In this document: piece by piece, positions 9,564 to 18,595 of the stretch
How positions within the stretch are numbered: the first letter of the stretch is position 1
Layout: each line of letters begins with the position of its first letter
Origin: Flavivirga rizhaonensis
GTDB lineage: Bacteria > Bacteroidota > Bacteroidia > Flavobacteriales > Flavobacteriaceae
Length of the DNA: 64,000 nt
Reading direction: 5' to 3'
NCBI RefSeq assembly: GCF_004791695.1
Contig: NZ_SRSO01000011.1
Location: forward strand, 62,001-126,000
Made by a program: the position numbers and the translations under genes
Notes under the pieces: model-generated
Told to the model about the DNA's origin: nothing
Databases searched by the model: none
What the model saw: the letters and a program-made list of their open reading frames with translations, nothing else

Positions 9564-9815
9564 ATGAGAAAAGGTATACATCCAGAAAATTATAGATTAG
9601 TAGCATTTAAAGATATGTCTAACGACGATGTGTTTTTAACAAAGTCTACTGCAGATACTAATGAAACTTTAGAGGTTGATGGTGTTGAGTATCCACTTGT
9701 TAAAATGGAGATATCAAGAACATCACACCCTTATTACACTGGTAAATCTAAATTAGTAGATACTGCTGGTCGTATTGACAAGTTCAAAACTAAATATGCT
9801 AAATTTAAGAAATAA
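9564..9815 (+). CDS. rpmE2: 50S ribosomal protein L31, type B
   Basis: The 83-residue protein opens with [10 protein letters not shown] and contains [21 protein letters not shown], the standard signature of type B (zinc-free) L31. It lacks the CxxC zinc motifs of type A L31, which in bacteria holding both is swapped out under zinc limitation. It binds at the central protuberance of the large ribosomal subunit. It is a monocistronic gene with its own promoter and a clear terminator. Confidence 0.97.
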   Translation: MRKGIHPENYRLVAFKDMSNDDVFLTKSTADTNETLEVDGVEYPLVKMEISRTSHPYYTGKSKLVDTAGRIDKFKTKYAKFKK

Positions 9816-9846
9816 TTTAAGCGTATATCATAATATAATATTTATT

Positions 9847-9873
9847 AGCCTTTCAAAAATGAAAGGCTTTTTT
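9847..9873 (+). terminator. Rho-independent terminator of rpmE2
   Basis: Perfect 9-bp stem AGCCTTTCA/TGAAAGGCT with an AAAA loop, followed by a T run, 31 bases after the rpmE2 stop codon. Confidence 0.9.
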
Positions 9874-9973
9874 ATTTTATTTAATTGAATTACTTTTGAA
9901 TACATAAATAATTACTTAATGTTAAAGTGTAAAAACTTGTAACTCCTAACATAACTCACAATTTTCACCTTTT

Positions 9974-11149
9974 ATGAATTATATTCTTTTTGATGGGGCT
10001 TCTCGGAACAATTTATTACCATTTACATTCACCAGGCCAGTAGCTGATATTAGAACTGGAATCTTAACCATTCGTGAAAAATGGGAAATGTTTTTAAAAA
10101 CGACGACGACGACAGTTACTGAAGACTATTTGTCTGGTAAATATCCGATGGTAGAAATGGAAGAGAATGTGATGATTAATGCATCGTATCTTCCAAATTT
10201 AGAGTTGGTTGAAAGAATAAAAGGTCTAGAAGAGAATCAGGCAATTTTTAGAGATGAAGATGTTATTGCATTTTTTGCTAAAGAAGGACAAGATGATATT
10301 GATTTTGATCGCTTTGAAACATTTGATTTTGAAGGTGGTATTATAAAGATTGAAAATACTTGGGATATTTTTTCTAAAAACGGAGACACGATTCAAGAAG
10401 ATTTTAACTTAATCACAAAAGATAGAACATCACAACCTATTCCGCCTAGTAATAATATTATAGCCCCAGAAAATATTTTTATAGAAGAAGGAGCGACATT
10501 AGAATTTGTAACGCTTAACGCTAGTAATGGACCCATTTATATTGGTAAAAATACAGAAATAATGGAAGGGAGTGTTATAAGGGGACCTTTTGCTTTGTGT
10601 GAAAATGCGACAGTGAAAATGGCAGCAAAAATTTATGGACCAACAACAATAGGACCTAATAGTAAAGTAGGAGGAGAGGTTAACAACTCTGTATTATTTG
10701 CCAATTCCAATAAAGGCCATGAAGGTTTTTTAGGGAATTCTGTTTTAGGAGAATGGTGTAACATGGGAGCGGATACTAATACCTCTAATTTAAAAAATAA
10801 CTATGCAGAAGTACGTTTATGGGATTATGAAACCGAAGGTTTTGCAAAAACTGGATTGCAATTTTGTGGTTTAATGATGGGGGATCACAGTAAATGTGGT
10901 ATCAATACCATGTTTAATACAGGAACAGTCGTAGGAGTAAGCGCTAATATTTATGGCAGCGGTTTTCCAAGAAATTTTGTACCAAGTTTTAGTTGGGGTG
11001 GTAATGGTGGTTTCACTACTTATTTAACTAAGAAAGCATTTGAAGTTGCAAGTATTGTTATGTCCAGACGTAATGAGGAATTCACAGAACAAGATCGAGT
11101 TATTTTAGAGCATGTTTTTGAAGAAACTAAGAAATACAGAAGGGTATAA
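9974..11149 (+). CDS. Sugar nucleotidyltransferase-like protein with left-handed beta-helix (GlmU-like)
   Basis: A 391-residue protein of the family annotated as 'putative sugar nucleotidyltransferase' in Bacteroidota. The N-terminus (LFDGASRNNLLPFTFTRPV) has the LPFTFTRPVADIRTG motif of that family in place of the usual GGxGTRL pyrophosphorylase loop. From about residue 165 hexapeptide repeats form a beta-helix (IYIGKNTEIMEGSVIRGPF, IYGPTTIGPNSKVGG), with a GEWCNMGADTNTSNLKNNY stretch like the acetyltransferase site of GlmU. It likely makes a nucleotide sugar or acts on one; the substrate is unknown. The absence of the classical catalytic loop makes the transferase activity uncertain. Confidence 0.8.
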   Translation: MNYILFDGASRNNLLPFTFTRPVADIRTGILTIREKWEMFLKTTTTTVTEDYLSGKYPMVEMEENVMINASYLPNLELVERIKGLEENQAIFRDEDVIAFFAKEGQDDIDFDRFETFDFEGGIIKIENTWDIFSKNGDTIQEDFNLITKDRTSQPIPPSNNIIAPENIFIEEGATLEFVTLNASNGPIYIGKNTEIMEGSVIRGPFALCENATVKMAAKIYGPTTIGPNSKVGGEVNNSVLFANSNKGHEGFLGNSVLGEWCNMGADTNTSNLKNNYAEVRLWDYETEGFAKTGLQFCGLMMGDHSKCGINTMFNTGTVVGVSANIYGSGFPRNFVPSFSWGGNGGFTTYLTKKAFEVASIVMSRRNEEFTEQDRVILEHVFEETKKYRRV

Positions 11150-11223
11150 TTAGAGGTTTCTCAATAATAAATTGTAAAATATTTAAATTCAAATGGTTAT
11201 ATTTACTTGTAGTGCACCATTTT

Positions 11224-12141
11224 ATGTTAAAGTTTTTTTATTACATAATCTTTTTAATTGGACTAATAAGTTTTTCTCAAACTAAATATTTTAGTATTAA
11301 AAATTTAGAAATTAACACTGAATATCCACATTTTGGTTTGATGCAAATTAACAGATCAAGAGTTGTTTTTACATCATATTTATTAGATAAAAAGGGAAGG
11401 GTAAAGCGGTTTGAAGGCAATCCTATGTTAACGGTTTTTGAGGGTGATTTATCAGAAGATGGTAAAATCGTTAATGTGACTCCTATAAAAATAGATTCAA
11501 AACAAAACATATCTCATATTACTAGTGCTACGATATCTCCAAATGGGAAGCACATTTATTTGGCGACAAATTATACCAGAAAGAATATGCCAAAGGGCAA
11601 TTTTAATGAGGCTAATTTTCATATTACAGTAGGTGAGTTTAAAACAGGAATAGGGTGGACTAATTTCAAAGTATTGCCCTTCTGTAAACTTAAATATTCT
11701 TATGCACATCCAGCTTTAGACAAGGATGGAAAAATATTATATTTTACAGCGAATATTAGGGGTGGAAAAAATACAACAAGGGGAGGTTCTGATATTTTTA
11801 AGGTAGATATTTTCGCAGATGGCACTTATAGTGACCCAAAAAATTTAGGCAGCAAAGTTAATTCTTATAGTCGGGAGATGTTTCCTTTTATGAGTGCTGA
11901 TAATACGTTGTATTTCGCTTCAAATAGACCTAATGGGTTTGGTGGGTTCGATATTTATAAAAGTATTATGAATACAGATGGTACTTTTAAAAAAGCTGAA
12001 AAGTTACCACAACCAATTAATAGTAAGCAAGATGATTTTTGCCTTATCATAGATTCTAAAAACAAAACTGGTTATTTTTCATCAAAACGTTTAGAAGGTA
12101 AGGGAGATGACGATATTTATTATTTTAAACAAATCGATTGA
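11224..12141 (+). CDS. PD40/TolB-like beta-propeller exported protein
   Basis: A protein of about 305 residues starting at the ATG at 11224, which directly precedes a signal peptide (FFYYIIFLIGLISFSQ); a GTG at 11212 gives a longer, less likely form. The body has PD40/WD40-like blades: ISPNGKHIYLATNY, ALDKDGKILYFTANIRGG, SADNTLYFASNRPNGFGGFDIY and IDSKNKTGYFSSKRLEGKGDDDIY. These are the repeats that precede OmpA domains in many flavobacterial outer-membrane proteins; here no OmpA domain follows. It is probably secreted to periplasm or outer membrane. Partner and ligand are unknown. Confidence 0.82.
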   Translation: MLKFFYYIIFLIGLISFSQTKYFSIKNLEINTEYPHFGLMQINRSRVVFTSYLLDKKGRVKRFEGNPMLTVFEGDLSEDGKIVNVTPIKIDSKQNISHITSATISPNGKHIYLATNYTRKNMPKGNFNEANFHITVGEFKTGIGWTNFKVLPFCKLKYSYAHPALDKDGKILYFTANIRGGKNTTRGGSDIFKVDIFADGTYSDPKNLGSKVNSYSREMFPFMSADNTLYFASNRPNGFGGFDIYKSIMNTDGTFKKAEKLPQPINSKQDDFCLIIDSKNKTGYFSSKRLEGKGDDDIYYFKQID

Positions 12142-12505
12142 ATTTAATCGAAAAGAATTCTCCGAGGCTTAACCTCGGGTCCAATGTCATTAAGTTAAGG
12201 AAACTTATTCTGTTTTGTCATATTGAGCTCAGTCGAATTATAGCTCTATATATGCCTTTCTGTATAGGATTAGCATGTTTGATTCATTATTTATTGGAGA
12301 AAAAATGGAAAAAAGGAGCTGTTGTAAAAGATGAAATCATGATATTGGTAGAAATTTGAAGAGTGATTAATTGCCTTAAAAGTAAAATGGGAAGAAAATT
12401 AATTTGGCTTATTTTATTGAAATGTAATTTTTTTCTTATTTTGGTAAAGATTTACAACTTTAAAAGTATGTAGATTTTTTTATCATAGCCCTAAAAAGAT
12501 AAACT
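12142..12505. repeat. Gene-poor stretch with short dispersed-repeat fragments
   Basis: No convincing gene is present. It opens with a hairpin CCGAGG-CTTAA-CCTCGG (12162-12178), followed by TGTCATTAAGTTAAGG (from about 12185) and TGTCATATTGAGCTCAGTCGAA (from about 12217). The last two look like pieces of dispersed palindromic repeats common between genes in Bacteroidota. A 73-codon open frame (12138-12359) runs through this repeat sequence and is probably not a gene. The remainder to 12505 is plain AT-rich leader for the gene at 12506. Confidence 0.5.
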
Positions 12506-13186
12506 GTGTTGCATATTTTTAAAAATGAAAGAAAAATCAGTATTCTTTTTTTTATCATTTTAACTATAGATATTTTAGTTAAACTAAATCTTGATCCCTT
12601 TCCATATAGATATATTTCTAAACCACCTTTAGTACTCCTTTTATCTTTGTATTACTATTATAATAATAATGAAAAACGAAAGAGAAAAAAACTATGGGTA
12701 ATCTTGGCATTATGTAGTTTTTTATTAGGAGATATATTTGTTATAAACCATACTAATATTATTTTTTTAAGCGTCAGCCTGCTTCTTTTCGCTTTAGCAA
12801 AAGTCTTTTTAAGTTTGCGACTTTCTCATATATCGGATTTTAATGTTATTAAACTAATCCCTTTTTCTATAATACTATTTGTCTATACGGTTTTTATAGT
12901 GAGTTTTCTTTTTAATAGTTTAGGAGATTTTTTTGCACCAGCACTGCTAAGTTTTTTTATATCACTATTACTGATTCAATTTGCCTTTTTAAGGAGAGGA
13001 GTTGTTAATAGGGTTAGTTATTCCTATGTTTTTCTAGGTATTATTTTTTATAAGTTTTCTGAGGCTATGATGGCTATAAAAACATTTAAAATGGATTTAC
13101 CAATGCAAGATATTTTAATTATGTTATTTTATGGCATATCTATATATCTCATTTTTTTTGGAATTGTAAAAGAACATAAAAATTAA
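12506..13186 (+). CDS. YhhN/TMEM86-like membrane protein
   Basis: A 226-residue polytopic protein with about seven to eight hydrophobic helices. The SKPPLVLLL motif near residue 38 and LLGDIFVI near residue 73 match the conserved Lys-Pro and Gly-Asp positions of the YhhN/TMEM86 (lysoplasmalogenase) superfamily, and the FSEAMMAIKTF segment near 190 sits where that family has a second acidic motif. Match is by eye and distant. No in-frame ATG starts it; the GTG at 12506 or TTG at 12509 must be used. It is convergent with the oligopeptide-binding gene, with only 7 bases between stops. Confidence 0.6.
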   Translation: MLHIFKNERKISILFFIILTIDILVKLNLDPFPYRYISKPPLVLLLSLYYYYNNNEKRKRKKLWVILALCSFLLGDIFVINHTNIIFLSVSLLLFALAKVFLSLRLSHISDFNVIKLIPFSIILFVYTVFIVSFLFNSLGDFFAPALLSFFISLLLIQFAFLRRGVVNRVSYSYVFLGIIFYKFSEAMMAIKTFKMDLPMQDILIMLFYGISIYLIFFGIVKEHKN

Positions 13187-13193
13187 AATGATA

Positions 13194-14819
13194 TCAATTC
13201 TTTTTAACCCTTCTTAAGTCCAATAAATTAATAGGGTTTATTCCAAGACCGGAAACATTCTTTCTTGTAAAGCGAACCACTTCATCATAGTATAAAGGTA
13301 CCATGATGGCATTTTCCATAACTATAGAATCCATGGTAGTATATAGATGTTTTCTTTCTTCAATATCAGTAATAGTGAAAGCTTTATTATATAAACTATC
13401 AAACTGAGTGTTTTTAAAGTGAAAATAATTTGAGCCATTAGGAGCGAAATTTTTACTATAGAATATCGATAAATAATTTTCTGCATCCAAATAATCTGCA
13501 ACCCAGGAACTTCTAAACATATCAACTTTACCATTTGATCTAGCTGTTCTTAAGGTCGCTTCAGGCATAACATCGACTTTAATTACTAATCCGGTTTTAT
13601 CGAGTTCACGTTGAATAAACTCACAAAAACTTAAGTAATTACTGGTCGTTGTTAAAGTGATTTGAGGTTTTGATATGCCGCTTTCTTTTATAAATTGTTC
13701 AACCAATTGTTTAGCCTTTTCAGGTTGGTAGCTAAAACCAATAGATTCATTATGTCCAGCTAACCCTTTAGGAATAAAACCACCATTAGCAGGATTGCCA
13801 ATATCGTTTCGTAAATAAATCATCATTTTTTTTCTGTCAAAGCCATAATTTATGGCTTTGCGAATTAGTTCAGATTGTATTTCTGGTGTTTTAGAATCTA
13901 AATAAAACCCTAAGTATTCAGAGTTTAGGTAGGGGCCTTGAATCATATTTACAGATTCTTTGTAGGTGCTGCGAAGCTGGCCGTCTGCTGTTAAGAGCTC
14001 ATCTTTATAAGAGGCATCTAAACTGTTTAAAAAATCTATATTGCCTTGTGCGAACTGTAAAAACTCACTTTGTTTATCAGGCAAAAAAGTAATGGATACG
14101 GCTTCTAAATAAGGTAGAGATACACCAGCACTATCTTTTTCAAAATAATGATTGTTTTTTCTAAAAACAAGTTTAATATTTTCTTCCCAACGTTTAAATT
14201 GAAAAGGACCGGTGCCAATGGGGTGCGATCTAAAATCACTGCCATAATGTTCGGCAATTTCTTTAGGAATAACCGAGCAATACTTCATAGACAATAGCCC
14301 TATAAAAGCAGGGAATGGTTGCGTTAATTTAATTTTAAAAAGCGTATCATTTATAGCTTCAAAATGATCTACTTTTTTTAAAACCCAATTTCCTGGTGCT
14401 GCAATTTTCTCATCCCTTAGTCGGTTAAAACTATATTTAAAATCTTCTGCAACTACCACTCTTGTAGAATCTTTTCCAAATAATTCATGCTTGTGAAAAT
14501 ACACATCATCACGTAGTGTAAATAAGTAGGAGAGACCATTGTTCGAGATTGTCCAGTTTTTAGCAATGCTTGGTAGAATATTTAAATCACTATCCAACTG
14601 TACTAAACCATTAAATAATTGGTTACTAACCCAAGTGTCTTGCAAGGTTCTTGAAAAAGCAGGGTCTAAAGTATTTATGTTTGCATGTTCATTATACTTG
14701 AAAACTAGATGGTCTTTGTTAACTAATCTATTATTTGCGCATGAGTTTAATAAGAAAGTAAAGTTTATTATAAATAAATAGACTGTTAAGTATTTTATAT
14801 TTGTCGTCACTAGTTTCAT
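13194..14819 (-). CDS. Oligopeptide-type ABC substrate-binding lipoprotein (SBP family 5)
   Basis: A 541-residue lipoprotein (lipobox FLLNSC, Cys27) of the DppA/OppA family. Typical family stretches are visible: LDPAFSRTLQDTWVSNQLFNGLVQL near the start, VVAEDFKYSFNRL near residue 123, and GTGPFQFKRWEENIKLVFRKN near 203, each in short blocks. It would bind peptides or similar ligands in the periplasm and hand them to an ABC importer. No permease genes lie nearby; the only neighbour is the fragment of an ABC ATPase at 14835-15230 on the same strand, so it may act with a transporter encoded elsewhere. Confidence 0.87.
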   Translation of the reverse strand: MKLVTTNIKYLTVYLFIINFTFLLNSCANNRLVNKDHLVFKYNEHANINTLDPAFSRTLQDTWVSNQLFNGLVQLDSDLNILPSIAKNWTISNNGLSYLFTLRDDVYFHKHELFGKDSTRVVVAEDFKYSFNRLRDEKIAAPGNWVLKKVDHFEAINDTLFKIKLTQPFPAFIGLLSMKYCSVIPKEIAEHYGSDFRSHPIGTGPFQFKRWEENIKLVFRKNNHYFEKDSAGVSLPYLEAVSITFLPDKQSEFLQFAQGNIDFLNSLDASYKDELLTADGQLRSTYKESVNMIQGPYLNSEYLGFYLDSKTPEIQSELIRKAINYGFDRKKMMIYLRNDIGNPANGGFIPKGLAGHNESIGFSYQPEKAKQLVEQFIKESGISKPQITLTTTSNYLSFCEFIQRELDKTGLVIKVDVMPEATLRTARSNGKVDMFRSSWVADYLDAENYLSIFYSKNFAPNGSNYFHFKNTQFDSLYNKAFTITDIEERKHLYTTMDSIVMENAIMVPLYYDEVVRFTRKNVSGLGINPINLLDLRRVKKN

Positions 14820-14834
14820 TTAATAGTAGATAAT

Positions 14835-15230
14835 TTAATAGTTTTTACCCTTCAGGAAGGCTTTCCAATTTTCTCCTACTAATCCATATACATCACCTTT
14901 GTGTACATTAATTGAAATAGGTCCTAGTTTAAAACGATTAGTACCATAGCTTTTAATAATATCTGAACCAGTTACAAGGGGCTTTTCTGTATTATTATCA
15001 TCAATGGGAATTTTGGAGATTCTATTTAGAATTTCAAGGCTTCTTTTTATAAGTTTGCCTTCTTCATTTGGGTATTTTTCTTTCCAATCTGTAAGTGCTA
15101 TAACGTCACTATAAATATCTAAGTTTTGTGTATCTATAGCACAATCCATAAGTTTTCGATATCCTAAGAAAGTATCTTTGTTTTCAAAAAAAGGAATAAC
15201 TTCTTTAATTCGCGTTTCAGCTCTTGTCAT
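14835..15230 (-). pseudogene. Truncated ABC transporter ATPase, cut inside Walker A
   Basis: The frame encodes 131 residues. The first 85 or so are an alpha-helical N-terminal domain; from about residue 88 it reads like the beginning of an ABC ATPase, with GPISINVHKGDVYGLVGEN. The P-loop should continue as GxGKT(S/T), but after GEN the frame goes to WKAFLKGKNY and stops. Signature motif, Walker B and the rest of the domain are missing, and the stop is 15 bases from the start of the oligopeptide-binding gene. This looks like an internal deletion that removed most of the ATPase gene. It cannot bind ATP normally. Confidence 0.8.
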
Positions 15231-15277
15231 TTGTTATTACAGATTATTAACTTTTAGTTCAAGTCTTCATACTTACA

Positions 15278-15308
15278 TTGTATTACTTATAGCAATTGCG
15301 TAAATTTG
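15278..15308 (+). promoter_or_regulatory. Housekeeping-type promoter of mtaB
   Basis: TTG at 15278-15280 and TAAATTTG at 15301-15308, separated by 20 bases, match the phylum's -33/-7 boxes. The mtaB ATG is 71 bases downstream. Confidence 0.6.
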
Positions 15309-15379
15309 CAGGCTTTTAAGTTAGAAGTCTTGTAAATATAAATACATTTTCCATCATAAAAGGAAATGAAAAAGAAAAA

Positions 15380-16705
15380 ATGAAGAAAAAAGTCGCATTT
15401 TATACCTTAGGTTGCAAACTGAATTTCTCAGAGACATCAACCATTGCCAGAAATTTTACAGATGAAGGTTTTGATCGTGTGGATTTTTCTGAAAAGGCAG
15501 ATATTTATGTGATTAATACTTGTTCGGTTACCGAGAATGCAGACAAACGTTTTAAAACAATAGTAAAGCAAGCACAGAAAGCCAATTCAGATGCATTTGT
15601 TGCAGCGGTGGGGTGTTATGCTCAGTTAAAGCCTCAAGAATTGGCAGATGTTAATGGTGTTGATTTAGTTTTAGGAGCCACAGAGAAATTCAAAATAACA
15701 GACTATCTAAACGATCTTTCTAAAAATGATTTTGGACAGGTACATTCTTGTGAGATAGAAGATGCCGATTTTTACGTAGGGAGTTATTCTATTGGAGACA
15801 GAACACGAGCGTTTTTAAAAGTTCAGGACGGTTGTGATTATAAATGTACTTACTGTACTATACCTTTAGCACGTGGTATTTCGCGGAGTGATACCATGGA
15901 AAACGTTTTAAAAAATGCTCGGGAGATTTCTGAGCAAAACATAAAAGAAATTGTTCTTACTGGGGTTAATATTGGTGATTATGGAAAAGGCGAGTTTGGT
16001 AATAAAAAACATGAGCATACGTTTTTAGATTTGGTTACCAAGCTAGATCATGTTGAAGGTATTGAGAGATTAAGGATTTCGTCTATAGAACCTAATCTTT
16101 TAAAAAAAGAAACCATTGATTTGGTATCTAAATCGAGAGCCTTTGTGCCTCATTTTCATATTCCATTACAATCTGGAAGTAACGAAATTCTTAAAAAAAT
16201 GAAACGTCGTTATATGCGGGAATTGTATGTAGATCGTGTTTCTAAAATAAGAGAGGTTATGCCGCATGCTTGTATAGGTGTGGATGTTATTGTTGGATTT
16301 CCTGGAGAAACGGACGAACACTTTTTAGAAACTTATAATTTTTTGAATGTATTAGACATTTCATACTTACATGTGTTTACATACTCAGAGCGTGATAATA
16401 CCGAAGCAGCAGAAATGGATAGTGTAGTGCCTAACAATATAAGAAGTAAGCGTAGTAAAATGTTACGAGGTTTATCAGTTAAAAAACGTCGTGCTTTTTA
16501 TGAAAGCCAAATTGGGTCCAACAGGACTGTTTTGTTTGAAAGCGAAAATAAAGAAGGCTACATTCATGGGTTTACTGAAAACTACATTAAAGTAAAAACC
16601 CCTTGGAATCCTGAGTTGATTAATACATTACATCATGTAGAACTTACAAGAATTGATGATGATGGCTTAGTGAGATTTGAGTTTGCAAAAGTGGTTTCAA
16701 ACTAA
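15380..16705 (+). CDS. mtaB: tRNA t6A37 methylthiotransferase MtaB
   Basis: A 441-residue radical SAM methylthiotransferase that adds a methylthio group to t6A37 of tRNA. The N-terminal UPF0004 domain carries three cluster cysteines (Cys12 in TLGCKLN, Cys48 in NTCSVT, Cys79 in VGCYAQ); the radical SAM cluster motif is CDYKCTYC (Cys152, Cys156, Cys159). The C-terminus is the TRAM domain. The TLGCKLN start motif and lack of MiaB- or RimO-type features favour MtaB over its paralogues. It has its own promoter and is followed by an unrelated lipoprotein gene. Confidence 0.95.
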   Translation: MKKKVAFYTLGCKLNFSETSTIARNFTDEGFDRVDFSEKADIYVINTCSVTENADKRFKTIVKQAQKANSDAFVAAVGCYAQLKPQELADVNGVDLVLGATEKFKITDYLNDLSKNDFGQVHSCEIEDADFYVGSYSIGDRTRAFLKVQDGCDYKCTYCTIPLARGISRSDTMENVLKNAREISEQNIKEIVLTGVNIGDYGKGEFGNKKHEHTFLDLVTKLDHVEGIERLRISSIEPNLLKKETIDLVSKSRAFVPHFHIPLQSGSNEILKKMKRRYMRELYVDRVSKIREVMPHACIGVDVIVGFPGETDEHFLETYNFLNVLDISYLHVFTYSERDNTEAAEMDSVVPNNIRSKRSKMLRGLSVKKRRAFYESQIGSNRTVLFESENKEGYIHGFTENYIKVKTPWNPELINTLHHVELTRIDDDGLVRFEFAKVVSN

Positions 16706-16815
16706 GAAACTATAGTAATCTTGCATATTAGCTAGAGTTTTGTTCACTTTGACTTATTTATTGTGCAAATAAAATAACACGCTATATTTTTATGCGAGTT
16801 AATCATGCCCCAAAT

Positions 16816-17319
16816 ATGAATAGGTTACTTTTTATTTTATGCTTCGCATTACTTATTACGAGTTGCTCAGGCGAGGATAATAATGATGCATCAATTGTTG
16901 GCAGATGGAAATTAACAGCTTGGGAAGTTGCAGATGGATTTGATATGAATAATGATGGTATTGTTAATACTAACATTTTAAACGAAATTGAATGCATAAG
17001 CAATGAAACTTTAATTTTTGAAACTGAAGGTGTTGTGTCTTCTAATAAAACCTTTAACCCAGATATTGATATTGCTTTACAGGAAGGAACTACAGATAAG
17101 TATGTATTTAAAGTAAGATGTGATGAGGAAGGTGTTATTGGTTTTGCAACAACATATTCTCTAAAAAACACAGATACGGTGATATTTAATGATAATGAGT
17201 CTGCTATCGTCGGTAATCAATTATTTCGCTTGATTAAAGAATCTATAAAAATATATAATAAAGATTTCACTGAGGTAGTTGCTACAAAGGATTTGACATT
17301 GGTGTATACCAAGCAATAA
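16816..17319 (+). CDS. Lipocalin-like lipoprotein
   Basis: Starting at the ATG at 16816 (an upstream ATG at 16792 adds eight residues before the signal), the protein is about 167 residues with lipobox LLITSC and an Asp/Asn-rich linker. IVGRWKLTAWEV followed by alternating strands and a final LTLVYTKQ fits the lipocalin-like domain common in Bacteroidota lipoproteins. Ligand and role are unknown. It is followed by a strong terminator. Confidence 0.75.
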   Translation: MNRLLFILCFALLITSCSGEDNNDASIVGRWKLTAWEVADGFDMNNDGIVNTNILNEIECISNETLIFETEGVVSSNKTFNPDIDIALQEGTTDKYVFKVRCDEEGVIGFATTYSLKNTDTVIFNDNESAIVGNQLFRLIKESIKIYNKDFTEVVATKDLTLVYTKQ

Positions 17320-17343
17320 TTAAGTAGCATTTTTACAGGAAAG

Positions 17344-17384
17344 AAAAAATCCGAAGTTACTTATTTAAACTTCGGATTTTTTTT
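17344..17384. terminator. Bidirectional terminator between convergent genes
   Basis: Long stem AAAATCCGAAGTT/AACTTCGGATTTT with A and T runs on both sides. It lies between the convergent lipocalin-like (plus) and acetyltransferase (minus) genes, so it can serve both. Confidence 0.9.
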
Positions 17385-17406
17385 ATAATTATTTCTGTTT
17401 AAAAAA

Positions 17407-17703
17407 TTAAATTCTTACTCCAACAGGAAGCATACGTTTATATTTCCTATTGCTTCTCACAAACTTAGCAATTTCAGGGCTTGTTGGTACAACGCTTAGA
17501 TTGCGTTCTTGAATTTGTTCGAAAACAGCTTCTAAAAACTCTTTGCTAAATTCTTGGTCTTTAATGCCTTCTGGAATAATTAGTTTGGTTAGAAAAATTT
17601 TCCTTTCTTGTAAAGAATATTCAATTTTTGCTAAATGGTTATCAATTTTTATTTCAAATTGACGTAGAAAATCGTTATCAATTAGTTCTGCAGCTTCAAC
17701 CAT
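17407..17703 (-). CDS. Small GNAT-like N-acetyltransferase (YidJ/GCN5-related family)
   Basis: A 98-residue protein of the short GNAT-like family. AKIEYSLQERKIFLTKLIIPEGIKDQ and FLEAVFEQIQERNLSVVPTSPEIAKFV correspond, in short blocks, to the beta-strand pair and cofactor-binding helix of this group; it lacks the long N-terminal half of classical GNAT enzymes. Acetyl-CoA-dependent activity is presumed from family; the acceptor is unknown. It is a single gene transcribed convergently with its left neighbour. Confidence 0.75.
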   Translation of the reverse strand: MVEAAELIDNDFLRQFEIKIDNHLAKIEYSLQERKIFLTKLIIPEGIKDQEFSKEFLEAVFEQIQERNLSVVPTSPEIAKFVRSNRKYKRMLPVGVRI

Positions 17704-17894
17704 GGTAATTTTTGTTTTGTTTCTTAGAAATCTTAAATAGTGAGCACTATTTATATAACTTTGTTTTGCAAAAGTACAAAAAATAATTGTTATTTTAAAG
17801 ATAAAAAAGGGTTAATACCTTATAAAATAAACCTTTAGAATTGGCTTTATTTGAATTTAGAAAACTTTTTTTGTTAAATTCTATTTTAGTATAA

Positions 17895-18560
17895 ATGAAC
17901 GAAGAAATAATACATGTTTATTTAATGCCGGGAATGGCTGCAAACCCTATAATTTTTGAACATATAAAATTACCGGAAAATCAATTCAAGATTCATTTGC
18001 TTGAGTGGATGTTACCAATTAATCATGAATCTATTAGTGATTATGCATTACGAATGACTAGCCATATAAAACATGAAAATATTGTGTTACTTGGTGTATC
18101 CTTTGGAGGTGTTTTGGTTCAAGAAATAAGTAAGCATATTCGTGTTAGAAAACTCATTATAGTTTCTAGTATTAAATCCATGCACGAATTACCTAAACAC
18201 ATGTTGCTAGCTAAGAAAACGAAAGCTTATGCATTAGTACCAACACAATTGGCTGGTAGTATTGATTTACTTGCAAAATATGCTTTTGATAGCAGTATTA
18301 AAAAACGCATGGATTTGTATAAGAAATATTTATCTGTTAATGATAGCAAATATTTAAGTTGGGCCATTAAGCAAATGGTCTGTTGGAATCAGGATAAAAG
18401 CCCACAAGATATTGTACATATTCATGGTGATAATGATGCCGTGTTTCCTATTAAAAATATAACAAACTGTATTACAATTAAAAATGGTACACATATCATG
18501 ATTATTAATAAATATAAGTGGTTTAATGAGAATTTACCTCGTATAATTTTAGAAAACTAA
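17895..18560 (+). CDS. Alpha/beta hydrolase
   Basis: A 221-residue cytoplasmic protein without signal peptide. The nucleophile elbow is GVSFGG (Ser near residue 67), with HIHGDNDAVFPI supplying the acid (Asp near residue 180) and the GTHIMIINK segment the histidine near residue 198. MPGMAANPIIFE near the N-terminus is the likely oxyanion-hole region. The catalytic triad is complete, so an active esterase or related hydrolase is likely; substrate cannot be predicted. It is followed by the lytic transglycosylase after 35 bases and may be cotranscribed. Confidence 0.8.
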   Translation: MNEEIIHVYLMPGMAANPIIFEHIKLPENQFKIHLLEWMLPINHESISDYALRMTSHIKHENIVLLGVSFGGVLVQEISKHIRVRKLIIVSSIKSMHELPKHMLLAKKTKAYALVPTQLAGSIDLLAKYAFDSSIKKRMDLYKKYLSVNDSKYLSWAIKQMVCWNQDKSPQDIVHIHGDNDAVFPIKNITNCITIKNGTHIMIINKYKWFNENLPRIILEN

Positions 18561-18595
18561 ATAAAAATTTTACCTTTAAACAAAACTTATTAAAA

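Noticed and set aside
12138..12359. 73-codon open frame after the PD40 gene
   Set aside because: It runs through hairpin and dispersed-repeat sequence, has no family resemblance and no sign of selection on the frame visible by eye.
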